A stretch of 64,000 nucleotides of DNA from Nocardioides speluncae (GTDB lineage: Bacteria; Actinomycetota; Actinomycetes; Propionibacteriales; Nocardioidaceae): assembly GCF_003121585.1 (NCBI RefSeq), contig NZ_QEOO01000049.1, positions 1-64,000 of the forward strand, written 5' to 3'. The notes below the pieces were generated by a model. It was not told the origin of the DNA, made no database searches, and was given only the letters and a program-made list of their open reading frames with translations. Numbering within the stretch: position 1 is the first letter of the stretch; each line of letters begins with the position of its first letter. Below, one piece after another: positions 23,992-32,726 of the stretch. Position numbers and translations under genes: made by a program.

Positions 23992-26415
23992 ATGAGTACG
24001 CCGTTCCCGATCCCTGGCCTGGAGTCAGTCGCTGCCCCCGAGAAGCCCGAGACCAAGCGCCGCGGGCCGTCGCGCGAGGAGCTCCTGGAGGGGCTCAACG
24101 AGCCTCAGCAGGCGGCCGTGATGCATGCGGGTACGCCGCTGCTCGTGGTCGCCGGAGCCGGGTCCGGCAAGACCCGGGTGCTGACCCGCCGGATCGCCTG
24201 GCTGATCTCGGAGCGCAAGGCTCACCCCGGCTCGATCCTGGCTATCACCTTCACCAACAAGGCCGCGGCCGAGATGAAGGAGCGGGTCGAGCACCTGGTC
24301 GGCAAGCGGGCGCGGATCATGTGGGTCTCGACGTTCCACTCGGCGTGCGTGCGGATCCTGCGCAAGGAGATCGACAAACTCGGCTTCAAGTCCAATTTCT
24401 CGATCTACGACGCCGCCGACCAGAAGCGGCTGATGACGCTGGTCTGCAACGACCTGAGCCTCGACCCGAAGACCTACCAGCCGAAGGCCGTCCTCAACTG
24501 GGTGTCCACCCAGAAGAACGAGCTGCGCGACCCGGAGGAGGCCGGCAAGGAGCCGCGCAACCGCACCGAGGAGACCTACGCCGCGGCGTACAAGCTCTAT
24601 CAGCAGCGGCTGCGCGAGGCGAACGCGCTCGACTTCGACGACCTGATCATGACCGCGGTGCACCTGTTCCAGGCCTTCCCGGAGGTGCGCGAGACCTACC
24701 GGCGCCGGTTCCGGCACGTGCTGGTCGACGAGTACCAGGACACCAACCACGCGCAGTACGCGCTGATCCACCAGCTCTGTGCCGAGAACCCCGAGGACCT
24801 TGACGGCGAGCGGGTCGAGCCGAGCGAGCTGATGGTGGTCGGCGACGCCGACCAGTCGATCTACGCCTTCCGCGGCGCCAACATCCGCAACATCCTCGAC
24901 TTCGAGCAGGACTTCCCCAACGCCACCTCGATCCTGCTCGAGCAGAACTACCGCTCGACCCAGACCATCCTGGACGCCGCGAACTCGGTGATCGGCCACA
25001 ACAAGGACCGCAAGCCCAAACGGCTGTGGTCCGAGGCCGGCAAGGGCGAGCTGCTCGTGGGGTACGTCGCCGACGACGAGCACGACGAGGCCCGGTTCGT
25101 GGCCGAGGAGATCGACAAGCTGACCGACGATGCCGGCGTGAAGCCCGCCGATGTCGCGGTCTTCTACCGGACCAACGCTCAGAGCCGGGTGTTCGAGGAG
25201 GTGTTCATCCGGGTCGGTATGCCCTACAAGGTCGTCGGCGGAGTCCGGTTCTACGAGCGCCGCGAGGTGCGCGACGCACTCGCCTACCTGCGGATGCTGG
25301 CCAACCCGGCCGACGAGATCTCGCTGCGTCGGGTGCTGAACACCCCGAAGCGCGGCATCGGTGAGCGTGCCGAGGCCTGTGTGCAGGCGCTCGCCTCGCG
25401 TGACGGGCAGACGTTCTGGGAGGCGCTGCAGCGCGCCGACGAGGCGCCCGGCCTGGCGACCCGGTCGCTGAAGAACATCCAGGCCTTCGTGGCGCTGGTC
25501 GAGGAGCTCCAGCAGATGGTGGCCGCGGGCGAGCGGGCCGACGTGATCCTGGAGTCGGTGCTGGACCGGTCCGGCTACCTCGTCGAGCTGGAGGCCTCCG
25601 ACGACCCACAGGACGAGACCCGGGTGGAGAACCTCGCCGAGCTGGTCGCCGTGGCCCGCGAGTTCTCCGACGATCCCGTGGCGGGTCCGTCCGCCGACCC
25701 CGCCGATGTCGACGCCGGGATCGTCGCGCCCGGGCTGCCCGACTTCCTGGAGCGGGTGGCGCTGGTCGCCGACACCGACCAGATCCCGGATGCGCCCGAG
25801 GGCGACGACACCGGTGTGGTCACGCTGATGACGCTGCACACCGCGAAGGGCCTGGAGTTCCCGGTGGTCTTCCTCTCCGGGATGGAGGACGGCGTGTTCC
25901 CGCACGCCCGGACCCTCGGCAACGACGAGCTGGAGGAGGAGCGGCGGCTGGCGTACGTCGGCGTCACCCGGGCACGCGAGCGGCTCTACCTCTCGCGGGC
26001 GGTGATCCGGTCAGCCTGGGGCGCGCCGTCACACAACCCGGCGTCGCGATTCCTCGACGAGCTGCCGATCGACCTCGTCGACTGGCGGCGTACCCAGGCG
26101 GCGCAGGCGGTCTGGGACCGGCCGGACCTGGGCTCGGGATCGCGGGCGTCGGGCGGTGGGTTCGGTACGCCGACCGCGGCCGGCCGCCGCAACTTCTCGT
26201 CGGCGGCGCTGCGCGCCGATGCGGCGGCGAAGGCGAAGAAGTCCCGCCCGATCCCATCGCTCGAGCCGGGAGACCGGGTGCTGCACGACTCGTTCGGGAT
26301 GGGCACCGTCGTGACGCTGGAGGGTGCCGCGGACAAGGCGGTGGCGTCGATCGACTTCGGGTCGGAAGGCGTGAAGCGGCTACTGCTCCGCTACGCGCCA
26401 GTGGAGAAGCTCTGA
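23992..26415 (+). CDS. pcrA: UvrD/PcrA-type DNA helicase
   Basis: 807 residues, superfamily 1A helicase. Walker A AGAGSGKT (54-61), motif Ia FTNKAAAEMKERV, Walker B VDEYQDTN, motif III GDADQSIYAFRGA, motif IV QNYRSTQ, and motifs V-VI in MTLHTAKGLEF and YVGVTRARERL. A C-terminal tail with a Tudor-like end (LEPGDRVLHDSFGMGTVV) is typical of PcrA/UvrD1. It unwinds 3'-5' in repair and removes RecA. The start was placed at ATG 23992; an in-frame GTG lies 27 bp upstream. Matches uvrD1 next to the M23 gene in mycobacteria. Confidence 0.95.
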   Translation: MSTPFPIPGLESVAAPEKPETKRRGPSREELLEGLNEPQQAAVMHAGTPLLVVAGAGSGKTRVLTRRIAWLISERKAHPGSILAITFTNKAAAEMKERVEHLVGKRARIMWVSTFHSACVRILRKEIDKLGFKSNFSIYDAADQKRLMTLVCNDLSLDPKTYQPKAVLNWVSTQKNELRDPEEAGKEPRNRTEETYAAAYKLYQQRLREANALDFDDLIMTAVHLFQAFPEVRETYRRRFRHVLVDEYQDTNHAQYALIHQLCAENPEDLDGERVEPSELMVVGDADQSIYAFRGANIRNILDFEQDFPNATSILLEQNYRSTQTILDAANSVIGHNKDRKPKRLWSEAGKGELLVGYVADDEHDEARFVAEEIDKLTDDAGVKPADVAVFYRTNAQSRVFEEVFIRVGMPYKVVGGVRFYERREVRDALAYLRMLANPADEISLRRVLNTPKRGIGERAEACVQALASRDGQTFWEALQRADEAPGLATRSLKNIQAFVALVEELQQMVAAGERADVILESVLDRSGYLVELEASDDPQDETRVENLAELVAVAREFSDDPVAGPSADPADVDAGIVAPGLPDFLERVALVADTDQIPDAPEGDDTGVVTLMTLHTAKGLEFPVVFLSGMEDGVFPHARTLGNDELEEERRLAYVGVTRARERLYLSRAVIRSAWGAPSHNPASRFLDELPIDLVDWRRTQAAQAVWDRPDLGSGSRASGGGFGTPTAAGRRNFSSAALRADAAAKAKKSRPIPSLEPGDRVLHDSFGMGTVVTLEGAADKAVASIDFGSEGVKRLLLRYAPVEKL

Positions 26416-26451
26416 GGCGTCTGCTTCAGGGGCGGAGCGGGGTGGACCGGC

Positions 26452-27360
26452 TCAGCTGTAGACGTCGATGCCGTGCTGGGCGAGAGCGTCGGCAGGGTCG
26501 ACCGGGTCACCGCCACCGGGACGGACCTCGAGGTGGAGGTGGTCGCCGAAGGAGTTACCGGTCGAGCCGACGTACCCGATGATGTCGCCGACGCGGACCT
26601 CCTCGCCCTCCTCGGCCTCGAACGCCGACTGGTGCGCGAACCAGAGTTCGGTGCCGTCCTCAAGCGTGATCACGGTCTTGTTGCCGTAGGCGCCGTCGTA
26701 CCCGACAAACGTGATCACGCCGTTCGCGACCGCCCTGATCGGGGTGCCGTAGTCGCAGGCGAAGTCGAGGCCGGTGTGGTAGCCGGAGGAGTAGTAGGAC
26801 GCTCCCTGGCCGAAGGTGTTGGTGAGCCGGTAGCTGTCGACCGGCAGGCCCCACGCGTTCTTCTTGAGCTCGGCGGCTGTCTGCTCGGCGGAGCGGGCCA
26901 TCGACTCCAGCGCCTGGTTGCGCTGCTCGGCCTGTGCCTCGGTCTCCTCCTGGACCTTGCTGTCGTTGGCATCCTCGAGCGCGTCACGCTCCGAGTCACG
27001 GCTGACGATGTCGCGGTCGCCGAGGTCGCCCACGCTGGCGGTCCCGTCGACGCCGCTCAGGGCGCTGGCGCTGGAGTTGTAGCGGAACTGGTCGTCGGCG
27101 AAGCCGGGTGATCCGGCGGCGGTCACGGCTCCACCTGCAGCGACCGCAAGCGCGGCGACGCCGGCGAGGATCGGGGTGGAGGGGACGGTGAAAAGGGGTC
27201 CGCGAGGTGCGGAGTGCTTGACGGCCTTGCGCTTGCCTGCGGTGCTGGTGGAGCTTGCGGTGCTTCTTGTGGCGCTTCTTGTGGTGGTGGTGCTTGCGGT
27301 TTGGAGCCTCTCCGGCGAGCTACGGCGTGAGCCGCGGCGTTCCGCTCGGTGGTTGCCCAT
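26452..27360 (-). CDS. M23-family cell-wall endopeptidase
   Basis: 302 residues. A basic, Ser/Thr-rich N-terminus (1-55), one hydrophobic segment (about 64-85) acting as anchor or signal, a charged coiled-coil region (about 120-168), then an M23 LytM domain: HTGLD (His195, Asp199), WFAHQ (His243) and HLHLE (His274, His276) form the zinc site. It should cut peptidoglycan cross-bridges. Convergent with the helicase gene. A 187-bp region separates its start from the next gene. Confidence 0.9.
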   Translation of the reverse strand: MGNHRAERRGSRRSSPERLQTASTTTTRSATRSTASSTSTAGKRKAVKHSAPRGPLFTVPSTPILAGVAALAVAAGGAVTAAGSPGFADDQFRYNSSASALSGVDGTASVGDLGDRDIVSRDSERDALEDANDSKVQEETEAQAEQRNQALESMARSAEQTAAELKKNAWGLPVDSYRLTNTFGQGASYYSSGYHTGLDFACDYGTPIRAVANGVITFVGYDGAYGNKTVITLEDGTELWFAHQSAFEAEEGEEVRVGDIIGYVGSTGNSFGDHLHLEVRPGGGDPVDPADALAQHGIDVYS

Positions 27361-27548
27361 GCGTGAACCTCAGCTGTTGGGGGATGTGACAGCGAAGCCC
27401 GACTGTAACGGATGGATCACGGGTTCCGAAATCTCTTCCAGCGAAAATGTGGATGACGTGTCCCCGCGAGCGCCTGTTTCAGCGGCCTCAGGCGTGGGAT
27501 GCCGCATAAATCATCCTTTCAACCCCGGAAAAGCTAGGGTCTTTTCTC
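27361..27548. other. divergent intergenic region upstream of M23 peptidase gene
   Basis: 188 bp. On the plus side TAGGGT lies 8 bases before the ATG at 27549, a near-leaderless promoter. On the minus side a leader of up to 180 bases precedes the M23 gene. A c-di-AMP riboswitch was considered there but its core could not be matched. Confidence 0.4.
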
Positions 27549-27848
27549 ATGTTGCGGGTCGTATTCGGCGTGTCGCAAATGTCCGAACCAGCGTACGATG
27601 CCCAAGTTGCCCGCCTTCTGCGGGACGCCGGTCACGAGGTCGTGTACGCCGGCGAGGTCGCCACCGCCGCTCAGACTGCCGCGATCGCCGTACAAGAGGA
27701 CGCGGATGCGGTCGTGCTGGTGGCCGACGATCCTGCCGCTGCCGAGGAGCTGACCGCGGCGCTGGCCGAGTACGACGCAGCCGACGTCGCGGTCCATGTC
27801 GTGACTGCTGATCAGCCGTTCACGGTGAATGACATTCTGACCCGCTGA
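27549..27848 (+). CDS. small protein resembling a B12-binding Rossmann domain
   Basis: 99 residues alternating beta strands and helices: VVFGVSQ, AYDAQVARLLRDAGHEVVYAG, then AVVLVADD, and VAVHVVTAD. The layout recalls the cobalamin-binding domain of methylmalonyl-CoA mutase, but the DxHxxG cobalamin motif is missing, so cofactor binding is doubtful. It could be a degenerate or signalling version. Its 3' end overlaps that of the convergent reductase gene by 37 bp. Confidence 0.55.
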   Translation: MLRVVFGVSQMSEPAYDAQVARLLRDAGHEVVYAGEVATAAQTAAIAVQEDADAVVLVADDPAAAEELTAALAEYDAADVAVHVVTADQPFTVNDILTR

Positions 27849-28369
27849 CCGAGCTGGCGGACCTCGCGGACCGTCAGCCGCTCCGAGGTGAGCCGGCGGG
27901 TCAGCACCGGCGTACCGCCCGTGAGGATCGCCGGCACGACGCTGAGCACCACCTCCTCGAGCAGACCGGCGTCGAGGTACTGCCCCACCAGGTCGCCGCC
28001 GCCGACCAGCCAGACGTCGCGGTCTCCGGCCGCGGCGACGATCTCGCGATGGGCCGCCGGCACGTCGCCCTCGGCGAACCGGATGTCGGCGCCGGCCACC
28101 GCCGGCAGCCGGCGATGGGTGAACACCCAGGTCGGCCGGTCGCCGTACCACTCCTGCCACTGCTCCGGCCGGGTCTCGAGCTCGTTGTCGGCGATGGCGT
28201 CGGCGTACGTCGTGGCCCCCATGACGAGCACGCCGACTCCCGCGATGAACTCCTCCCACGAGTCGTCGTCCTCCGCGTGCGGCACCGCCCGCAGCCAGTC
28301 GAGCGACCCGTCGGCATCGGCGATGAAGCCGTCGAGGGAAGTCGCCGTGTAGTAGACGGTGCGTGCCAT
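27812..28369 (-). CDS. RibD C-terminal / dihydrofolate-reductase-like protein
   Basis: 185 residues with one RibD_C/DHFR-like domain: start VYYTATSLDGFIADADGSLDWL, middle GVLVMGATTYA, later DVWLVGGGDLVGQYLDAGLLEEV. These NADPH-binding reductases resemble YwjB/YyaP; the natural substrate is usually unknown. The start is ATG 28369, with TAGCGT 8 bases upstream. Longer upstream frames have no family similarity. Confidence 0.88.
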   Translation of the reverse strand: MARTVYYTATSLDGFIADADGSLDWLRAVPHAEDDDSWEEFIAGVGVLVMGATTYADAIADNELETRPEQWQEWYGDRPTWVFTHRRLPAVAGADIRFAEGDVPAAHREIVAAAGDRDVWLVGGGDLVGQYLDAGLLEEVVLSVVPAILTGGTPVLTRRLTSERLTVREVRQLGQRVRMSFTVNG

Positions 28370-28439
28370 GTCCCCAGACGCTAGGCCCAGCCGCCGACAT
28401 TTAGGTTTGGCTGCAGGTTCGTCTGCGCGGCCGGCACGG

Positions 28440-28451
28440 GCGACATATGAT
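28440..28451 (+). promoter_or_regulatory. GACATATGAT -10-type motif before secreted protein 1
   Basis: GCGACATATGAT ends 62 bp before the start at 28514. The same motif (GTGACATACGAT) precedes the paralogue at 32727. Either could be a -10 box (TATGAT, TACGAT). No matching -35 box was seen. Confidence 0.35.
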
Positions 28452-28513
28452 CCACGCGCGCTGACTCGGAAGCGGCTCATTCTCATTCGGTTGTCACCAC
28501 GGGGGACCCTCAC

Positions 28514-30391
28514 ATGCTCCGGCGTACCGCAGCGCTCGCTGCCCTCACTCTCGCGGCCTCACTCGCCGCCGTCATCAGCGCGCCGGCCCAGGCGGCCGAC
28601 GCCACTTTGTCGGTCCCGGAGTCGCCCACTGGCGATGTCACCGTCACCGCGACGGTCGATCTAGTCGCAGCCCCCTACCTCCAGGTGCAGGCGATCCTCG
28701 GCAGTGCGCCAACAGCGCCGTACGACGGCATCGATCCTGCACCGGTCGCTAACCCAGGCGTGCCGGTCGAGATCACAGTGCCGACCTGGGGCCTTCACAA
28801 CAGAACCGTCACCTTCATTCTGCTGGGCTGCACGACGGCCGACCCCGCAACCTGTGCCAGCGCGCTCGCGCAGCAGACCCGCATTGTCACCCAGGCCGCA
28901 CCGGCGACCGCGACGGTCGAACTTCCGGACGCCAAGCCGATCTTCCATCCCGAGGACGACGTCTTCATCACCGCGCACAACAGCGATGGCGGTGTCGTCA
29001 AGGCGGACTACTACCCGTGGGCCGAAGGATCGCGCTGGTACCAGACGCTTACCCCCGGCGTGCGAACAAAGTTCCTCGCCTTCCCAGAGTCTGAGGCGGG
29101 CGACGGAGAGATTGGCGTAAGCCGTTGCTCGGCGCTGACCAACAGGTCTGTCTACTGCGAGCCAGCAGCCCTGACGCCGGTTTCCTTCATCGGCCGTCCG
29201 ATGGCGTGGATCCTGCGAAGCGACCAAGGCGACGGGCCACTGACCGTAAACCCCACGTGGTCCGGCTCGACCCGGACCTACGAGGCAGTCACCTACGCGG
29301 AACGCCTGCCCTATGACCTCTCGTGGGAGCTCCTTGACGGTGATGGCGAGCGGGTGGCTGGTCCGGTTCAGGTGGTCGACGGCGAGACCGACCGCGAATC
29401 GGAGTTCGATGTGAGCCCCGGCAAAGAGACAAACGGAGTGCTGCCCGACGGCAACTACGTGCTGAGGCTTACCGCGACCGTTACCCGCGGAGACATCGTC
29501 AAGACCGGTTCGCTCGACAGGCACATCACCATCGTCAACGACCCGCCAGCCGACAACCCGAAGCTGCTGTTCGCTCAGCGGATCCTGAGGCCCGGGACGC
29601 GCCACGAGTTTGGATCCTCGGCACGTTTCAGTGTGCAGGGCTACCCGGGTACAGCCGGCGGAACGCTCCGGATCCGCAACCGGGCCGGGCGCGTCGTCTT
29701 CACTGACGATCTGTGGAACCCGTGTGCCGGCCTAACCACCTGCACCAACCCGATCTGGCGGCCCAACATCTCCATGTTCAGCTTCAATTCGCGCGACGCA
29801 GGCACGTACACGGCCGAGCTCACGCTGCCTGACAGCTGGGGTCGGCCTATGACAAAGCAGCTGGGCAAGGTCTACGTTCAGGATGTGGACCCCGTCCGCC
29901 GGACCGTGCAACTCACCGCTACCAGCGCCCGAAAGGCCGGAACCCGATTCGCCGGCGCCTGCTCCGCGGTCCGCTCTCCCGGTCCACACCGTTGGCCCGG
30001 ATCGGTCGGCCTGCTCTCACTGAGCCGATGCGACAACGCCGCCGGCACGCGCGACCAGGCTCGCCAGAACTTCGTGGTGAAGGTCCCCCGAGTGACGGCG
30101 GGGTACGAGCGGTTCGGCGGCTACGAGGTGGGCGTGTACGGCGCGGCGAAGGCCGGGTGGCGAGGAGAGGCTCACTCACGCCTGAGTGCCATCGGAACCA
30201 GTTGGGGTGCACGCGTCCACTTCTGGAATGGCGTTGGCTGGCACACCGCCGACGAGACCATCTACAACGGGTCTCGCGACCCGCGCGGGCAGACCGTCGA
30301 AGTGCGGGCACGAGTACGCGACGGAGCGACCCTCGACCTGCGGTCACTCCGAGTCAGGTTCGTCTACTGGGTTTGGCGGACCGTGCCGTAA
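28514..30391 (+). CDS. large secreted protein, paralogue 1, function unknown
   Basis: 625 residues. Signal peptide about 1-27 (ends AQA). The rest is beta-rich with several cysteine pairs, no membrane anchor and no recognised domain. Shared marks with the protein at 32727 include VTVPTWG near 95, RCSAxT plus a YCEPA/YCEAA Cys pair in the middle, the IRNRAGR/LRNSAGR segment, SWGRPxT, and a C-terminus ending FVYWVWRT. Together with its paralogue it flanks sucCD. Confidence 0.8.
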   Translation: MLRRTAALAALTLAASLAAVISAPAQAADATLSVPESPTGDVTVTATVDLVAAPYLQVQAILGSAPTAPYDGIDPAPVANPGVPVEITVPTWGLHNRTVTFILLGCTTADPATCASALAQQTRIVTQAAPATATVELPDAKPIFHPEDDVFITAHNSDGGVVKADYYPWAEGSRWYQTLTPGVRTKFLAFPESEAGDGEIGVSRCSALTNRSVYCEPAALTPVSFIGRPMAWILRSDQGDGPLTVNPTWSGSTRTYEAVTYAERLPYDLSWELLDGDGERVAGPVQVVDGETDRESEFDVSPGKETNGVLPDGNYVLRLTATVTRGDIVKTGSLDRHITIVNDPPADNPKLLFAQRILRPGTRHEFGSSARFSVQGYPGTAGGTLRIRNRAGRVVFTDDLWNPCAGLTTCTNPIWRPNISMFSFNSRDAGTYTAELTLPDSWGRPMTKQLGKVYVQDVDPVRRTVQLTATSARKAGTRFAGACSAVRSPGPHRWPGSVGLLSLSRCDNAAGTRDQARQNFVVKVPRVTAGYERFGGYEVGVYGAAKAGWRGEAHSRLSAIGTSWGARVHFWNGVGWHTADETIYNGSRDPRGQTVEVRARVRDGATLDLRSLRVRFVYWVWRTVP

Positions 30392-30535
30392 CCCATCGGC
30401 GTCGTGGCGTGCGTCACGTCGAGCCCCAGAGCGTGGGACCGACTCGGCTTTGGGCGGCGTACAGGTCTAGGGTGCCCCAAGGAATGACCAGCGGAATTCC
30501 CGGACTGTTACGAACTTGAAAAGGACCTGGGTGTC
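30392..30535 (+). other. intergenic region upstream of sucC
   Basis: 144 bp. Contains AAAAGGACC at a workable distance before the sucC GTG, which supports that start. No clear promoter or riboswitch seen. Confidence 0.4.
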
Positions 30536-31705
30536 GTGGACCTGATGGAGTATCAGGCGAAGGAGCTCTTCGCCAAGCACAACGTGCCGGTGACGGTTGG
30601 CACGGTGATCACGAAGGCCGAGGACGCTGCTGCGGCGGCGGAGGCCAACGGTGGCCGCGTGGTCGTGAAGGCGCAGGTGAAGATCGGTGGCCGCGGCAAG
30701 GCCGGCGGCGTCAAGCTGGCCGCCGACCCGCAGGAGGCGGTGGCCAAGGCCGAGGAGATCCTCGGCATGGACATCAAGGGCCACACCGTGCACCGGGTGC
30801 TGATCGCGCCGGCCGCCGACATCGCGGAGGAGTACTACTTCTCCTTCCTGGTCGACCGCGCCAACCGCAACTACCTCTGCATCTCCAGCATCGAGGGCGG
30901 CGTCGAGATCGAAGTGACCGCCGTCGAGAACCCGGACGCGGTCGCGAAGATCTCCATCGACCCGCAGACCGGCGTCGACGACGCCAAGGCCGCCGAGATC
31001 GTCACCGCCACCCGGTTCCCGGCCGAGGTCGCCGACCAGGCCAAGGACCTGATCAAGAAGCTGTGGGACGTCTTCATCAAGGAGGACGCCACGCTGGTCG
31101 AGGTCAACCCGCTGGTGAAGCTCGCCGACGGCAGCCTCGAGGCGCTTGATGGCAAGGTCTCCCTCGACGGCAACGCCGAGTTCCGGCACGAGGACCACGC
31201 GGCGTTCGAGCTCACCGAGGACGAGGACCCGCTGGAGCTCGAGGCCAAGGAGAAGGACCTCAACTACGTCAAGCTCGACGGCTCGGTCGGGATCATCGGC
31301 AACGGCGCCGGCCTGGTGATGTCGACGCTCGACGTGGTCGCGTACGCCGGTGAGAAGCACGGCGGCGTGAAGCCGGCGAACTTCCTCGACATCGGTGGCG
31401 GCGCGTCGGCCGAGGTGATGGCCAACGGTCTGCACATCATCCTGGGCGACCAGCAGGTCAAGTCGGTGTTCGTGAACGTCTTCGGCGGGATCACCGCGTG
31501 CGACGCGGTTGCCAACGGCATCGTGGGCGCGTTGAACACCCTCGGTGACGAGGCCAACAAGCCGCTGGTCGTGCGCCTCGACGGCAACAACGTCGAGGAG
31601 GGCCGGCGGATCCTCAACGAGGCCAACCACCCGCTGGTGACCCTGGTCGACACCATGGACGGCGCGGCCGACAAGGCCGCCGAACTCGCGCACGCTGGCG
31701 CCTGA
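30536..31705 (+). CDS. sucC: succinyl-CoA synthetase (ADP-forming) beta subunit
   Basis: 389 residues, the usual family length. It begins MDLMEYQAKELFAKH, carries the ATP-grasp glycine-rich loop VKAQVKIGGRGKAGG, and has NPLVKLADG and the C-terminal FVNVFGGITACD ligase loop. With SucD it converts succinyl-CoA to succinate with nucleotide phosphorylation. GTG start. 14 bp separate it from sucD, and a terminator follows sucD. Matches Rv0951 in order. Confidence 0.97.
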   Translation: MDLMEYQAKELFAKHNVPVTVGTVITKAEDAAAAAEANGGRVVVKAQVKIGGRGKAGGVKLAADPQEAVAKAEEILGMDIKGHTVHRVLIAPAADIAEEYYFSFLVDRANRNYLCISSIEGGVEIEVTAVENPDAVAKISIDPQTGVDDAKAAEIVTATRFPAEVADQAKDLIKKLWDVFIKEDATLVEVNPLVKLADGSLEALDGKVSLDGNAEFRHEDHAAFELTEDEDPLELEAKEKDLNYVKLDGSVGIIGNGAGLVMSTLDVVAYAGEKHGGVKPANFLDIGGGASAEVMANGLHIILGDQQVKSVFVNVFGGITACDAVANGIVGALNTLGDEANKPLVVRLDGNNVEEGRRILNEANHPLVTLVDTMDGAADKAAELAHAGA

Positions 31706-31719
31706 GAGGACTGAGAGAC

Positions 31720-32604
31720 ATGGCAATCTTCCTCAACGAGAACAGCAAGGTCATTGTCCAGGGCATGACCGGCTCCGAGGGCATGAAGCACACCACGCGG
31801 ATGCTCGCCTCCGGCACCAACATCGTCGGCGGCGTCAACCCGCGCAAGGCGGGCGAGACGGTCACCATCGAAGGCACCGACATCCCGGTCTTCGGCTCGG
31901 TCGGCGAGGCGATGGAGAAGACCGGTGCCGACGTGTCGGTCCTCTTCGTGCCGCCGGCCTTCACCAAGGCGGCCGCCATCGAGGCGGTCGACGCGGGCAT
32001 CGGCCTGGCGATCGTGATCACCGAGGGCGTTCCGGTCCACGACACCGCCGAGTTCCGTGCGTACGCCGAGGCGAAGGGCACCACCCGGATCATCGGTCCG
32101 AACTGCCCCGGCATCATCAGCCCCGGCAAGTCCAACGCCGGCATCATCCCGGCCGACATCACCAAGGCCGGCCGGGTCGGCCTGGTGTCGAAGTCGGGCA
32201 CGCTGACCTACCAGATGATGTACGAGCTGCGGGACTTCGGCTTCTCGTCGGCGGTCGGCATCGGCGGTGACCCGATCATCGGCACCACCCACATCGACGC
32301 GCTGCAGGCCTTCCAGGACGACCCAGAGACCGACGCGATCGTGATGATCGGCGAGATCGGCGGCGACGCCGAGGAGCGCGCCGCGGCGTACATCAAGGAC
32401 AACGTGACCAAGCCGGTCGTCGGCTACGTCGCGGGCTTCACCGCGCCGGAGGGCAAGACCATGGGTCACGCCGGCGCGATCGTGTCCGGCTCGTCCGGCA
32501 CCGCGCAGGCCAAGAAGGAGGCCCTCGAGGCCGTGGGCGTCAAGGTCGGCAAGACGCCGTCCGAGACGGCCGCCCTGATGCGCGAGATCCTTCAGGGAAG
32601 CTGA
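31720..32604 (+). CDS. sucD: succinyl-CoA synthetase alpha subunit
   Basis: 294 residues. CoA-binding Rossmann N-terminus (VIVQGMTGSEGMKHTTRML), the GPNCPGIISPG loop and the phospho-histidine in MGHAGAIVSG (His250). Partner of SucC. GAGAGGACTGAGAG precedes the ATG. The operon closes with a strong hairpin at 32621-32662. Confidence 0.97.
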   Translation: MAIFLNENSKVIVQGMTGSEGMKHTTRMLASGTNIVGGVNPRKAGETVTIEGTDIPVFGSVGEAMEKTGADVSVLFVPPAFTKAAAIEAVDAGIGLAIVITEGVPVHDTAEFRAYAEAKGTTRIIGPNCPGIISPGKSNAGIIPADITKAGRVGLVSKSGTLTYQMMYELRDFGFSSAVGIGGDPIIGTTHIDALQAFQDDPETDAIVMIGEIGGDAEERAAAYIKDNVTKPVVGYVAGFTAPEGKTMGHAGAIVSGSSGTAQAKKEALEAVGVKVGKTPSETAALMREILQGS

Positions 32605-32620
32605 CGCAGTACCCCCAGTC

Positions 32621-32662
32621 AAAGAGGCGGCCCCCGGCGATTTCGCCGGGGGCCGTCTCTTT
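32621..32662 (+). terminator. rho-independent-type terminator of sucCD
   Basis: Long GC-rich hairpin 17 bp after sucD. The arms (AAAGAGGCGGCCCCCGG and its complement) pair over about 19 bases with one G-U pair and an ATTT-type loop, and end in CTCTTT. Confidence 0.9.
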
Positions 32663-32670
32663 GTGTGGAG

Positions 32671-32682
32671 GTGACATACGAT
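32671..32682 (+). promoter_or_regulatory. GACATACGAT -10-type motif before secreted protein 2
   Basis: GTGACATACGAT sits 9 bp after the sucCD terminator and 45 bp before the start at 32727. It repeats the motif at 28440-28451, suggesting joint control of the two paralogues. Confidence 0.35.
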
Positions 32683-32726
32683 GCCGCCGGTCGGGTGCGT
32701 CGTGCGCCCACTTCGGGGGGAGTCCC

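Noticed and set aside
24025..25905. Long open frame of 626 codons antisense to the helicase gene
   Set aside because: High-GC codon bias on the sense strand creates long antisense frames. The helicase motifs are unambiguous and the antisense product has no family features.
27361..27548. c-di-AMP (ydaO-yuaA) riboswitch in the leader of the M23 peptidase gene
   Set aside because: The leader is long and such riboswitches do precede cell-wall hydrolase genes in actinobacteria. A GGAACCCGTGA stretch on the minus strand recalls part of the motif, but I could not match the remaining conserved core. A covariance-model scan would decide.
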